Below are positions 11,501-20,393 of a stretch of 64,000 nt of DNA, one piece after another; position 1 is the first letter of the stretch; each line of letters begins with the position of its first letter. Source of the DNA: UBA117 sp049975245 (GTDB lineage: Archaea; Methanobacteriota; Methanobacteria; Methanobacteriales; Methanobacteriaceae); NCBI GenBank assembly GCA_049975245.1, contig JBNGDB010000001.1:119007-183006 (forward strand), read 5' to 3'. A model generated the notes under the pieces. It saw only the letters and a program-made list of their open reading frames with translations. It was not told the DNA's origin and made no database searches. A program made the translations under genes and the position numbers.

Positions 11501-12664
11501 GATGAGGAAGCTACAGCTTACGCCAATTTCCAGAATATTCCAGCTGATAACATGAATAATGCCAAAGTCATTGCAATCACAGCCAGTGCTGGTGATGAAG
11601 GTAAAAGCAAATTCTACTTTAACGGAACTGAATACACGGGCTTTTGGGCTGATTATCAAACTGGTCCTCAAGTAGGGTTCAGTGAATTTGATGTCACAGG
11701 TAATGTTCAACAAGGTAACAACGTGGCAGCAATGCAGAGCCATAACCCTGGAACCAATGGAGATAATATGGTAGCTTTAAATGCTATATTTGTATCCCAA
11801 TACCATCCAACTGCATCATTCACCGCTGCTTCAACTAGCGGTATTTCACCATTGCAAGTAGCATTTACCAGTACATCCACAGGAACTATCAACAGCTATG
11901 CTTGGGACTTTAATGGTGACGGTATAGTTGACAGTACCCAAGAAAATCCGACCTATACTTACACTGAACCGGGTACATACACAGTTAAATTAACAGTAAC
12001 AGGTCCTGGAGGAAGTCACACTACTACTAGCAATAACTACATCACAGTAAATCATCCTGCACCGGTCGCATCCTTTACAGGGACGCCTACCAGTGGTAGG
12101 GCTAACTTAACCGTGAAATTTACTAACAACTCAACTGGAACAATAACCCGATACGAATGGGACTTTAATGGTGATGGTAAAATCGACAGTACACTTAAAA
12201 GCCCAAGTTATACCTACACTAAAGCAGGCACCTACACTGTGAAATTGACGGTGAAAGGGCCTGGTGGAACCAATACCCAGAGCCGTACCAAGTATATCAC
12301 AGTAAAACAACCAGATCTAGTTATGCAGTCAGTAACGGCCCCATACACTGCACGAAGAGGTCGTTACATCAGAGTACGTAACCAGGTTAGAAATAGTGGT
12401 ACCATCTCCACAGGACGTGGATTCTACGTGGCCTTCTACCTTAGAAGCACCAAGACCTCACGGAGATATTACCTGGGAAGAAGATGGGTAGGAAACCTGG
12501 GAACTGGTAAATCAAGTCTTAGGACAAACTATTTCCGCGTACCAAGATACATTAAAAGGGGAAACTACTACATACAAGCTGTGGCTGATTACACCAAACT
12601 GGTTAGAGAATCAAGCCGGGCTAACAATGTGAAGTACACCACCGGCAGAACCCGGGTCTATTAG
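8543..12664 (+). CDS. Secreted DUF3344/CARDB/PKD surface protein
   Basis: About 1370 residues. Signal peptide (NRKTNER, hydrophobic stretch, cleavage near VSAAE), a DUF3344-like region homologous to that of the preceding CobN-like protein, then two rounds of CARDB-like plus DUF3344-like units (shared block NGYKGKTYTDG, SHNPGTNGDN), two PKD domains (about 1084-1168 and 1170-1252, each with the YxWDFNGDG core) and a C-terminal CARDB-like domain extremely rich in Arg/Lys. No membrane anchor is seen, so the basic module may hold it to the wall (inference). The only conventional start, GTG at 8543, lies inside the ribosome binding site GAGGTG; an ATT at 8552 is ideally spaced 6 nt after it, see findings. 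An adhesin or wall-structure role is likely but not proven. Confidence 0.85.
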   Translation: MDNISNRKTNERIVLITLTLFLALVLSGAVSAAELPLSTNGSGSVSGDLYVDAQQPTPFGSQPQHTGVTQEATFDFGSSGYTDIEYAKLYTMVYVAGTDNRECNVDVSMDGNNDGTYETALDTVTLNTTSSGDGNVYWQNDHINRVYSDYLLFYDVKDHIQNGIVNVKVQTSPGATNMDGRIKYIALAVAYNDGDNDLVAYWVNDGHQWFNDGTYRETTFNTAPLVEGWDSAHLKALTTSSADAAYTFNTEIKPGGVPSNYLLLNTWDVTDDVNAGEDSTLRYAKASGSYKTTLSTLKVKYDSKPDLEITAVNYNPDNASGHRELFANEPNNIVATILNSGNAAAGAFNVNLNIDGYPEIKRVDGLGIGEFVNVVFTGYAPSNIGMKNVRVTVDSTEEIAESDETNNFFSGEREVFYNGYKGKTYTDGSNLETTNYLEGFIDLLYSNGNSAYRGSGAANWENPYNVTWNSTDLPIPEGATVVLAKLYQGYTWNTVPGMPDFNAEFNGTPINVVAHYLDQKNYGTSNNPSGLMVYDVTSLFNTSGNNLTLTKGANTLTALYGSYLVVVYEKAGETFKRIWINEEADMLYSRTDYSTTDEEATAYANYTTIPKTGMFDAKAIAILASANEVDKSKYYFNGSEYTGFWTDYLTGPQIGFSEFDVTGDVQEGNNVAAMQSHNPGTNGDNFVAFQNILMMEYIPELVVTSVNYNPSNTAGHRELFANEANNITATIQNNGGTAGAFDVNLSIDGYTETKRVDGLAAGASVDVTFTGYTPTSIGMKNVEVTVDSADEIAESDETNNTFTGQREVFYNGYKGKTYTDGDDLNTTQVFAGNYELLYSTGDSAYAGAGWTDYNVNWNSTDLTIPTGANVVFARLYQGYTWDQTPGGRPLWNVTFNGTPVYEIANYSDSKGYGSYNYPSGLYVYDVTSIFNRNGNSLNITPQVGNSNALYGSYLVMVYMDPEATNKRIIINDGTDLIYSRTTYSTNDEEATAYANFQNIPADNMNNAKVIAITASAGDEGKSKFYFNGTEYTGFWADYQTGPQVGFSEFDVTGNVQQGNNVAAMQSHNPGTNGDNMVALNAIFVSQYHPTASFTAASTSGISPLQVAFTSTSTGTINSYAWDFNGDGIVDSTQENPTYTYTEPGTYTVKLTVTGPGGSHTTTSNNYITVNHPAPVASFTGTPTSGRANLTVKFTNNSTGTITRYEWDFNGDGKIDSTLKSPSYTYTKAGTYTVKLTVKGPGGTNTQSRTKYITVKQPDLVMQSVTAPYTARRGRYIRVRNQVRNSGTISTGRGFYVAFYLRSTKTSRRYYLGRRWVGNLGTGKSSLRTNYFRVPRYIKRGNYYIQAVADYTKLVRESSRANNVKYTTGRTRVY
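12063..12664 (+). repeat. PKD plus basic CARDB module, inverted copy at 15680-16280
   Basis: The last PKD domain and the Arg-rich C-terminal domain of the 8543-12664 gene recur, highly similar at DNA level, at the 3' end of the 15680-18778 gene on the opposite strand. Long identical stretches are visible by eye (for example around the WDFNGDGKIDSTLKSPSYTY coding region). Together they form a roughly 600-bp imperfect inverted repeat flanking about 3 kb. Confidence 0.8.
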
Positions 12665-12678
12665 AATATTTCTTAATA

Positions 12679-12692
12679 TTTTTTTTTTTTTT
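12679..12692 (+). terminator. T14 tract terminator
   Basis: An uninterrupted run of 14 T starts 15 nt after the stop codon of the DUF3344/PKD gene. Archaeal RNA polymerase terminates at such U-rich tracts without needing a hairpin. Confidence 0.6.
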
Positions 12693-12840
12693 ATTTATTC
12701 ATAAATAAGCACTTAAAAATAGGAATTACAAGTTGAAATTATTTTTTATTTTAAATGGTATTGTTTTATATTCTACTTATCTAAAAATTAATAAAGAGTT
12801 AAAACTATTTTAAATATTATTTACAATACTGGCAATGATA

Positions 12841-13011
12841 ATGGCAGATAATAATAGCTATGTAATGGATCTAAAGAGAGAAGACATTCACCGGGATGAT
12901 ATGGGAGGCAGGCACTTAAATTGTGCAGAATATCAGAAAGAGGATTTAAAGTTCCCTATGCAACCATTTTACTTAGATGCCTATTCTGATTCTATCATAT
13001 TTTTTAGATAA
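12841..13011 (+). CDS. Small ORF, unknown, 56 residues
   Basis: ATG at 12841 (or 12835) to TAA at 13009-13011. The product is polar and acidic at the N-terminus (MADNNSYVMDLKREDI...), has one Cys and no signal peptide or membrane segment. There is no clear ribosome binding site. I do not recognise it. It sits in a decayed stretch between a terminator and a CPBP pseudogene, so it may be a remnant rather than a working gene. Confidence 0.25.
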   Translation: MADNNSYVMDLKREDIHRDDMGGRHLNCAEYQKEDLKFPMQPFYLDAYSDSIIFFR

Positions 13012-13112
13012 AATATCTAATTGATTCAACAGATTCTAACCCGAAAGAATCTAGATTAAACTATAGTTTTATTTATTCTCTTAGAAAAAATTATTTTTTA
13101 ATAAATTATGGG

Positions 13113-14192
13113 TCATGATAATGTTTTCACTTTAACCCAGGATCTGGATTTTAATAAGATTAATGAGAATACTGCAATCAGTAATGAACCATAAATCCCT
13201 GTTCCAAATGAAAATATAGGATCTAGGGAGGTAGCAATGAAAAAACCAGCGGCAGGATATATTGTATCTGGAACCATATGCAGCAAAACTGCTATCCAGA
13301 TGCTTCCAGTCTTTAAAACTGAATAACTGAGAATAATACCCAATATAATAGTATTGAAAATCATTAAAACAATTCCCAGAACTGGCTGTCTAGGATAAAT
13401 TGCTCCGATCATGATAAGCGGAGCATGCCATAAGCCCCAAATAACACCCATTAATAAAACACCCCTATAACCTCCAAAATTGGGAATAACCTGTCCTGGA
13501 GGTAGGATCTCCATCCATATTCTTCTCCAAAATAGATGGGCCATAGTATGAAAAATGATAAAATTAAACTGGGAAATAAAGTCTTAAAGAACATATACAG
13601 ATTAAATTCTTTAGAAGGAATACCTAGTCTGGAAATATAGTTTAGAATAAAAGCACAGATAATTATCACCGATAAAATTAGAGGTATAATCAGATAATTT
13701 CTTAAATTTATACCAAATGATAGTTTGGATGGTTCTAGACTGTTTCTCCACTTCTTTTTTAAGTTTAATATGATTACAGTCAATATTCCAGTTACAGCAA
13801 TAATAATTGAAACCACGGGTATATCACTGGTATTAGTAGGTTGCAGAGCAATAAGAGGCAATCCTAAAGTTCCAATAATAGGTTGGAAATAATTTTCCAG
13901 GCCAAAAATTACAGTTTAAATCAGGAAAAAGGAAAATATAATCTTTGTTTCCAGAGTTAAGGCCTTAGATTTAAAATAAACCAGGCAGATTATGGCGGCC
14001 GTATCTGGAATTAACATATACATTTGAAGTGAAACAAACCATAATCTAGGTAATGAACAGATATTATTCCCAGGATTATATAGATTGCCTATAGATTGCC
14101 CATGAGAAAATGAATGTTATTACAAAAGTGATAATTAAAAAGGTGTATAACTCTTTTTTTAATTGTCCACTTTTTAAGGTTTTAATAGTCAA
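13113..14192 (-). pseudogene. CPBP-family intramembrane protease, multiply disrupted
   Basis: Reading leftwards from a TTG near 14192 (ribosome binding site AGGGAGAT) the frame gives TIKTLKSGQLKKELYTFLIITFV..., an N-terminal membrane helix. It breaks at an 11-bp tandem duplication (TATAGATTGCC twice, about 14080-14103). A second frame continues with a Pro-Asp-rich loop and YFKSKALT, has an in-frame TAA at 13916-13918, and runs on to the glutamate motif EEYGWRSYLQ. A further frameshift near 13450-13540 leads to the histidine motifs GVIWGLWHAP and VLLHMVPDT. The two EE..R and H motifs are those of CPBP/CAAX-type proteases. At least three separate lesions make this a genuine pseudogene. An intact relative lies at 36152-36964. 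Confidence 0.85.
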
Positions 14193-14509
14193 AAAATATA
14201 TCTCCCTCTAAATACACATCTATTCTAGTAAATATATCTATTAATGAGTATTAATTAACTGCAACATATCTTTATGGTAGGATTGTGATATATAGTGATT
14301 CTATGGATGTTGATCTAGAAAAACTAAAGAAAACTGAAGAATAAAAAGAAAGCTACTATTTTAATTTTCATGATAAAAATAATCAGTTAAACGCTTTTAT
14401 GATAATATTTACAGGAATAATAGATGTGATATTGTCGAATAAATCACAATTATTTTTAAATTAAGAAAATCTTACATTTTTTGCGAATTTTTCAAGAACT
14501 CTTCTATAA
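14193..14509. other. Intergenic region, no gene seen
   Basis: AT-rich stretch upstream of the CPBP pseudogene and downstream of hepT. A short open frame near 14299-14344 ends in DVDLEKLKKTEE, too short and without a ribosome binding site to support a gene. Nothing else recognised. Confidence 0.4.
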
Positions 14510-14932
14510 TCATTTTTTCTTATCCAGGTAATGAGCTATATATTGCACATATCTCTCAAAATCCTGCAAATTATTCTGCAGTACTTGGGAGACCACTGCT
14601 GGATCTACTTCTGTATACATATGTACCAGGATGTTTCTTAGTTTAGCTGCATTTGAAAATCTTTCTGCAAAATCATAGGGAATTATATCTTCTCTTCCCA
14701 GGTTTAAGATTATGCTTCGGTAGTTTTCTGGCTTTTGTAAGTCTTCAGAGGCAATTATAACCTCTCCAATGTCTAGTGCAGATTCAATTGCCAGTTGAAG
14801 ATTTCTTTCTATGGCGGATTTTAAAAGATAGTTGTTGGATAATTCTTCTTCATCTACACGGTGTTCCTTTAGAAAATCTACATATACCATCATATCTTTT
14901 ATTTTCCGGGCTACCTTTTCTTTTGTATTCAT
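14510..14932 (-). CDS. hepT: HepT-like HEPN toxin (DUF86)
   Basis: 140-residue helical protein of the HEPN superfamily. The active-site motif Rx4HxY is present as RNILVHMY near residues 98-105, as in HepT RNase toxins. The family is usually 110-150 residues, so it is full length. The start ATG lies 2 nt after the stop of the upstream mntA gene, implying one transcript and coupled translation. In characterised MntA/HepT systems the nucleotidyltransferase AMPylates the Tyr of RxxxxHxY to silence the RNase; the Tyr is present here. Cytoplasmic. Role in phage defence or plasmid maintenance is inferred from the family. Confidence 0.85.
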   Translation of the reverse strand: MNTKEKVARKIKDMMVYVDFLKEHRVDEEELSNNYLLKSAIERNLQLAIESALDIGEVIIASEDLQKPENYRSIILNLGREDIIPYDFAERFSNAAKLRNILVHMYTEVDPAVVSQVLQNNLQDFERYVQYIAHYLDKKK

Positions 14933-14934
14933 AA

Positions 14935-15348
14935 TTATCTTAATCCTTCAGCCGTTTTTTTAAGCTGGTTTTCGGACCATCTTTGGTCATAGTATTGACG
15001 ATCCAGATAGCGGGACATTATGTAGTGTTCCACTTCTACTTTATGATCTTGGTCTCTGATAAAAAGGGGGTGGTTAGCTTTTATAACTTCAAAATTAAGT
15101 GAAATCGGCACTTCATTCATTACCACCAGATCTAAGCGGTCAGTTTTGAGTATTTCTTCCAGTTGAGATATTAGTTTAAATTTTAAATTTATCCTTTCAT
15201 TTTTATTCAGCGATTTATCTAGATATACGGCTATATCCACATCACTTAGTTCACCTGCTTTTTCCTGTGCAACAGATCCAAATAGATAAGCCAGCTGGAT
15301 ATAATCCTCCTTCTTTAGGAAGTCTTTAACTTCCTCTTCATTTTTCAA
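14935..15348 (-). CDS. mntA: MntA-like nucleotidyltransferase antitoxin
   Basis: 137 residues, minimal nucleotidyltransferase fold. The catalytic motif GSVAQ...SDVDIAVYLD (GSx10DxD) is near residues 25-45, with a further acidic residue in DRLDLVVMNE. TTG start at 15348 with GGTGAT about 6 nt upstream. Known MntA proteins transfer AMP from ATP to the partner HepT. The order antitoxin then toxin and the 2-nt gap fit this family. It is one of three nucleotidyltransferase/HEPN pairs in the window, and unlike the other two it has no winged-helix domain. Confidence 0.85.
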   Translation of the reverse strand: MKNEEEVKDFLKKEDYIQLAYLFGSVAQEKAGELSDVDIAVYLDKSLNKNERINLKFKLISQLEEILKTDRLDLVVMNEVPISLNFEVIKANHPLFIRDQDHKVEVEHYIMSRYLDRQYYDQRWSENQLKKTAEGLR

Positions 15349-15525
15349 TCTATCACCTTTAAGAGTATTATATGTCTTTATTTAATATTAAATATATTAG
15401 AAATATGACTAATTACAACAAAAATACTTCTAAAATCTGTTTTTTCAATTCTTTTATCAAGAGTTAAAAGAGCCAGTCCACATTTTGCAACTGCCAAAAA
15501 TAAAGCATGATAAAAAGGTTAAATT

Positions 15526-15559
15526 ATCCTTTAATCAATAAAATCCTTTAATCAATAAA
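15526..15559 (+). repeat. 17-bp tandem duplication
   Basis: ATCCTTTAATCAATAAA occurs twice head to tail at 15526-15542 and 15543-15559, in the 331-bp gap after the 3' end of the minus-strand gene 15680-18778. The rest of this gap (15349-15679) holds AT-rich DNA with no gene seen. Confidence 0.8.
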
Positions 15560-15679
15560 AGATTCATAGATTATTTCTTAAATTTTTTTTTACAGTATTT
15601 TTTTTCCTTAAAACTATTTTGATAAGATTAACATATATGATTCTAATACTTATCCCAAAAATAAAATGGAAGGATAATT

Positions 15680-18600
15680 TTAGCTTATCCTTGTTCTTGT
15701 GGTGGTGTATTTGATGTTGTTAGTTCGGGTGGTTTCCCGGATTCTTTTGGTGTAGTCAGCCACACCTTGTATGTAGTAGCGTCCCCTTCTAATGTATCTT
15801 GGTACGCGGAAATAATTGGTCTTGTAACTGCTAATACCAGATCCCAGATTACCAACCCATCTTCTTCCCAGGTAATATCTCCGTGAGGTTTTAGTGCTTC
15901 TAAGGTAGAATGCCACGTAAAATCCTTTACCTGTGGAGATGGTTCCACTATTTCTCACCTGGTTTCTTACACGGATATATCGACCTCTTCGTGCAGTGGT
16001 AGGTGCCGTTACTGACCGCATCACCAGATCCGGTAGTTTAACTGTGATGTATTTGGTACGGGTCTGGGTGTTGGTTCCACCAGGACCTTTAACCGTCAAT
16101 TTCACAGTGTATGTGCCTGCTTTTGAGTAGGTATAACTGGGGCTTTTAAGTGTACTATCAATCTTACCATCTCCATTAAAGTCCCATTCGTATCGAGTTA
16201 TTGTACCAGTTGACTTGTTAGTGAATTTCACAGTTAAATTGGCCCGACCACTGGTAGGTGATCCAGTAAAGGATGCAACTGGTAATGGATGAACAGTTAA
16301 AGTGGCAGTATCTTGGCTGGTAAGGTAATTTGTTGTTCCCAGATATTCGGCTAATAGGGGATAGTCTCCAGCATTCCAGTTGTAAGGTATAATCCAATTG
16401 TGACTGGCATGGCCGTTTACCACGTCTACGGTTCCTACTACTTCTCCTTTGACAGTGAATTGGACTTGTCCTTCATTTAAATTGTTAGAGTAGTAATCTG
16501 TTACAGTTGCGGTTAGATCCACATTTTGTCCAGGGAAGTTGTTTGCATTTACTGTTTGGGTGTTTGTTGGTGTTTTATCTACTGTTAAGGTGGCGGTGTC
16601 CTGACTAGCAGCATAAGTATCTGTTCCGGTGTATTGTGCTAGTATTTCATAGTTTCCAGCATTCCAGTTGAGGGGTATGGTCCAAGTGTGATTGGCTTGG
16701 CCTTTTACCACGTTCACGGTTTCTAATTCTTCTCCGTTGGCTGTGAATGTGACTTGTCCTTCATCTAAGTCTTCACCATCAATATTGGTCACATTTGCGG
16801 TTAATTCCACATTTTGTCTGGCGAAGTTATTTTTATCATCACTTTCAGTTTTGGTTTCGATTTTTACGTTTAAAATCCCTTGACCATGGGATTGGTTGTA
16901 GTTATCATCACCTTCAAATTCAGCGGTTATGGCATATTTACCGGGTTTTTGAGCTATAGGTTCATAAATTATATCTGCTTGGCCATTTTCATCGGTATTA
17001 CTGGAACCAATTGCTTCTTCTTCTATGTAGAATTTAACTGGAACATTAACTACAGGGTTGCCGTTTTGATCCAGTAAGGTGGCATGGATCTTGGCACTGC
17101 CTTCAAATACACCTGATGCTGGTTCAACTGTGATTTCAGTGTCTAATTTTTCCACTACTTCTACTGTGGTTTTTTGAGTTTCAGTATCAACCTGGGCTGA
17201 AACAGTTGCAACACCAACCCCATCACACGTAAATGTGGACTTAGCGGTTCCATTAGTTGTTACAGTATCTTCAGGATTTAGAACTCCTGAATCAGTTTCA
17301 AATGATACTAATGTGCCGTTGGGTATGTGATTATTGTCAGTATCAGTTATGTTTGTACCATCAGAAAGAGTGTTTAAACTGGCTATAATTTCACTGGACA
17401 CTATAGTGTTTATAATAGCCGGATCAGCAGTTATTGTTAAAATAATCCAAGGGTCATAGTTAGTAGTTCCAGTTATTAAACTGGTAAAATCAGGACTATT
17501 AGAACCCCACCAATTATATCGAACATCGGCAGAACCGTAATAATTGGACACGGCATTAGGAGTATTATCTGAAATACGATTGTAGTGAGCAGTCAAATAA
17601 GACAATGAACCATTATTGCAGATTGCACCAACTGTTAATGATGGAAGTACCCCATTAGCAATTGCGGTGTTATTATAGATATTACAATTATAAATTAACA
17701 TGATACTATCAAGTGGATGATAAGCTGAGTAGTTGGCGATTCCTCCACCTAATGCATATGCTTCTTCTAAAGTATTTCTTGCGATTGCTAGGTTGTTTCG
17801 TATAGTTGTATCTGTAATAGTTACTATACCGCCTGTATTAGAAATTCCTCCACCATAAGCTGTTGAAGCATCAGAATAAGCTTCGATTGTGGAAATATTA
17901 TCTTGTATAATACAATTGTTAATAAACATATTTCCACCACTATTAAAGATTCCCCCACCTTGAGAGTATCTCCACATCCCCCAATCTAAGGCTATGGTTT
18001 CGGCTATGTTATTTTGTATAATACAATTATTGATAGTTAAATTACCACTATTCCAGATTCCTCCACCATATGCATTTGTTCCACTATGTTTACCATTTTG
18101 TATAGTAAAATTGCTAATGGTAACTGTACCTCCACTGCCTATAGTTATAACTCTATTGTTTTTACCTATGGCGTCGATGATGGTTGTGTCCTGGTTTTCT
18201 CCTATCAGGTTTAAGTTTTTGTTTATACTTAGGGTTTCGTTATAGTTTCCGGCTGCTACATGCACATTCATTCCATTATTTACTTCAGTTATTCCCTTAC
18301 CTATGGATCTGAAGGGGCTTTCTGGTGTTCCCAGCCCTGTTCCATCATCTCCCCACGTGGCCACGTATACATCATCCATTCCTAGTTGGAAATTGGCAGT
18401 ATATGTGTCTGCACCTTCTTCTAATTTTATTTCTTGATGTTCAGGGTTGTGTCCCGGGGCAGTGGCAGTTACCATGAAGTTAGTGTTGGTACTTTGGAAG
18501 TTTAATTGGTACTGGCCCATGGTATTGGTGGTGGTTGATACTTCCTTTTCATAATCTGTTACTGTTACAGTGGCACCCTGGAAGAGTGTGCCGTCTGAAC

Positions 18601-18778
18601 ACTTTGAAACCTGGCCCGAGATATTTATATCATTAACAGGTACTTCAGGAGTATCTGGCGAACTTTCTACTAATTCATCTCTTATGGTTGTGTCTTCCGG
18701 ATTTTCCGCAGCCACCGTACCTGCAAAACAGAGTACTAGTAAAAATATAGTTGCTATAAAAATAATATTTTTCTTCAA
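15680..18778 (-). CDS. Secreted beta-helix/Ig-like/PKD surface protein
   Basis: 1032 residues. TTG start at 18778 behind GAGGGGGGAT. Signal peptide ending GTVAAE. Domains in order: carboxypeptidase-regulatory-like fold (about 50-115), a right-handed parallel beta-helix with repeated GGGI..NSG turns and INNCIIQNN rungs (about 120-440), an invasin-type Ig-like domain (about 445-545), three Ig-like repeats with YTG/EFEGDDNY signatures (about 545-830), a PKD domain (about 833-916) and the Arg-rich CARDB-like domain shared with the 8543-12664 protein. There is no membrane anchor. The beta-helix suggests glycan or wall-polymer binding, or an old lyase fold. No catalytic residues can be assigned. 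Related proteins at 33307 and 45551 share the N-terminal half but end in DUF11 plus a membrane helix. Confidence 0.85.
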   Translation of the reverse strand: MKKNIIFIATIFLLVLCFAGTVAAENPEDTTIRDELVESSPDTPEVPVNDINISGQVSKCSDGTLFQGATVTVTDYEKEVSTTTNTMGQYQLNFQSTNTNFMVTATAPGHNPEHQEIKLEEGADTYTANFQLGMDDVYVATWGDDGTGLGTPESPFRSIGKGITEVNNGMNVHVAAGNYNETLSINKNLNLIGENQDTTIIDAIGKNNRVITIGSGGTVTISNFTIQNGKHSGTNAYGGGIWNSGNLTINNCIIQNNIAETIALDWGMWRYSQGGGIFNSGGNMFINNCIIQDNISTIEAYSDASTAYGGGISNTGGIVTITDTTIRNNLAIARNTLEEAYALGGGIANYSAYHPLDSIMLIYNCNIYNNTAIANGVLPSLTVGAICNNGSLSYLTAHYNRISDNTPNAVSNYYGSADVRYNWWGSNSPDFTSLITGTTNYDPWIILTITADPAIINTIVSSEIIASLNTLSDGTNITDTDNNHIPNGTLVSFETDSGVLNPEDTVTTNGTAKSTFTCDGVGVATVSAQVDTETQKTTVEVVEKLDTEITVEPASGVFEGSAKIHATLLDQNGNPVVNVPVKFYIEEEAIGSSNTDENGQADIIYEPIAQKPGKYAITAEFEGDDNYNQSHGQGILNVKIETKTESDDKNNFARQNVELTANVTNIDGEDLDEGQVTFTANGEELETVNVVKGQANHTWTIPLNWNAGNYEILAQYTGTDTYAASQDTATLTVDKTPTNTQTVNANNFPGQNVDLTATVTDYYSNNLNEGQVQFTVKGEVVGTVDVVNGHASHNWIIPYNWNAGDYPLLAEYLGTTNYLTSQDTATLTVHPLPVASFTGSPTSGRANLTVKFTNKSTGTITRYEWDFNGDGKIDSTLKSPSYTYSKAGTYTVKLTVKGPGGTNTQTRTKYITVKLPDLVMRSVTAPTTARRGRYIRVRNQVRNSGTISTGKGFYVAFYLRSTKTSRRYYLGRRWVGNLGSGISSYKTNYFRVPRYIRRGRYYIQGVADYTKRIRETTRTNNIKYTTTRTRIS

Positions 18779-19234
18779 TTTTTATCCCCCCTCTTTATGT
18801 TTTTTGATAATCGTACTATGTTTAATATATAAATTATAATTATCGGTACTAATGTGAATACTGTCACAAAAAACTATTATTGAAAATAATTCTTAATTAA
18901 AATCAGTTTTTTTTATTAATTTTTAGGGTAAGGCTTAATTTTATTTAGAAAGCGTAAGTTCACATCGGATATGAAAACATGAACTAGAGATATACAACAT
19001 TATTTCAATACAACTCTGTAATTGTATGTGGTTCCATCAGTTCCTATTACCAGATTATTTGCACAGGTAAAACAGACATATATTATCCATAATACCATAT
19101 AAAAATTTCCTTAACATGATTTAAAGAATTAAAAATCAAATTATAATTCCAAAAACTATAAAAATCTTATAAATCAATAATTTTATAGGAATTTTAATTA
19201 TAAATAGATAGGAAATCCGGGGTAGATGTTTTAA
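18779..19234. other. Intergenic region with one doubtful small ORF
   Basis: Holds the promoter of the beta-helix gene (minus) and of the BASS transporter (plus). On the minus strand an ATG at 19098 opens a 32-codon frame to 19000 with two Cys and a C-terminal GTDGTTYNYRVVLK. It could be the end of a lost gene. The DNA lacks the CAGC dyad found before the other surface genes. Confidence 0.35.
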
Positions 19235-20089
19235 ATGGTAGTTATTCTCCAGCAGTTTGCTAATCTAAGTATTTTAATTTATGTTATTTCCACTATGTTA
19301 TCTATGGGGCTTGGTTTTTTTCCAAAACAATTTATAGAACCGTTGAAAGATAAAAAACTCGTATTAAAAGCTTTAGCTGCCAACTTTATATTTATACCTA
19401 TAATTACCTACATCTTACTGCAATTAATCCCTCTGCGACCTGGACTTGCTATTGGACTGGTTTTGATGGCAGCAGGAGCAGGCTCACCTTTCATGCTTAA
19501 ATTAGTCCAATTTACCAAAGGTGATATGGCATTTGCAGTGGGTCTGATGTTAATATTATCCACTGTGACTTTAATCTACATGCCACTAGTACTCTCTTTT
19601 CTTTTACCTGATGTTTCTGTAAATACGGTATCTATAGCAGTTTCATTATTAATCTTAATATTTCTACCATTAATTGGGGGAACAGCTGTAAAATGGAGGT
19701 ATAGTAATCTAGCTAAAATAATTAAACCTACCATTAATCAAATATCTAATATATTCCTATTTGTGGTGGTAGTTCTTTATTTAGTTCTAAATTATCAGGA
19801 CTTTCTGGCAGTATTTGGCACTGGATCATTAGTAGCTGCTTTAATATTTATATTAACTTCTTTTCTAGTAGGATATCTGCTTGGAGGCCCTTCTAAAAAT
19901 ACGAAGACTGTGCTTGGTGTGGGAACTGCTATAAGAAATTCATCTGCAGCTTTTGTAGTTGCTCTGGCTAACTTCAGCTCTGAATACGATGTAATGGCCA
20001 TGATAATAGTAGTTTATTCACTCAGCATAATCCTGATGATGTTAATCTCGGGAGAGCTAGGTAAAAGAACAGTGAACAGTTTCAAATAA
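19235..20089 (+). CDS. BASS/bile acid:Na+ symporter family transporter
   Basis: 284 residues, nine to ten hydrophobic membrane segments with short loops, length and pattern of the BASS (bile acid:sodium symporter) superfamily. Visible family features are the small-residue segment VLMAAGAGSPFMLKLVQFTKGD and a second repeat with GVGTAIRNSSAAFVVALANF, where the polar NSS lies in the expected crossover helix. Substrate unknown; relatives move organic anions with sodium. The ATG at 19235 is followed by GTG at 19238; no strong ribosome binding site, so the start is uncertain by a codon or two. It stands alone and a T8 run at 20159-20166 may end it. Confidence 0.75.
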   Translation: MVVILQQFANLSILIYVISTMLSMGLGFFPKQFIEPLKDKKLVLKALAANFIFIPIITYILLQLIPLRPGLAIGLVLMAAGAGSPFMLKLVQFTKGDMAFAVGLMLILSTVTLIYMPLVLSFLLPDVSVNTVSIAVSLLILIFLPLIGGTAVKWRYSNLAKIIKPTINQISNIFLFVVVVLYLVLNYQDFLAVFGTGSLVAALIFILTSFLVGYLLGGPSKNTKTVLGVGTAIRNSSAAFVVALANFSSEYDVMAMIIVVYSLSIILMMLISGELGKRTVNSFK

Positions 20090-20158
20090 CCTATAGAACT
20101 AATAATTTTAGTTTAAACTTCCTAAAATTTGTTCATAATATCAAAATACTTAGTAGAG

Positions 20159-20166
20159 TTTTTTTT
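20159..20166 (+). terminator. Possible T8 terminator
   Basis: Run of eight T about 70 nt after the transporter stop codon. Weak evidence, as T runs are frequent in this DNA. Confidence 0.3.
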
Positions 20167-20305
20167 ACAGTGTTATATTCTTAGTTTCAAACTATCTATT
20201 CAAAGAATTGGAAAAAATTCGCATATAACATATAATAATAGAGTTTAGATTAAACAGAAATTTTCTTATACAAACACCAGTATAATATTATTAGTGATAA
20301 TTGAG

Positions 20306-20379
20306 GGGGACATACAACTCTTAGGTTGGACCATTAGATTGTCCACCCTTAAGAATGGCCTTATTTTTGCTCTGTCCCC
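20306..20379 (+). ncRNA. Structured 5' leader: nested stem-loop before RsbW-GNAT gene
   Basis: Outer stem GGGGACA (20306-20312) pairs with TGTCCCC (20373-20379), 7 bp. Inside it CTTAGGTTGGAC (20320-20331) pairs with GTCCACCCTTAAG (20341-20353) around a 9-nt loop, with two small bulges. After the outer stem comes GTTAATAGGGGG, the ribosome binding site of the next gene, only 6 nt away. This position suggests control of translation. It resembles no riboswitch class I can name. Confidence 0.55.
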
Positions 20380-20393
20380 GTTAATAGGGGGTG

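Noticed and set aside
14299..14344. Short frame ending DVDLEKLKKTEE
   Set aside because: Too short, no ribosome binding site, no recognisable relation.
15933..18245. Plus-strand frames opposite the beta-helix/PKD gene
   Set aside because: Antisense shadows of a clear long coding frame.
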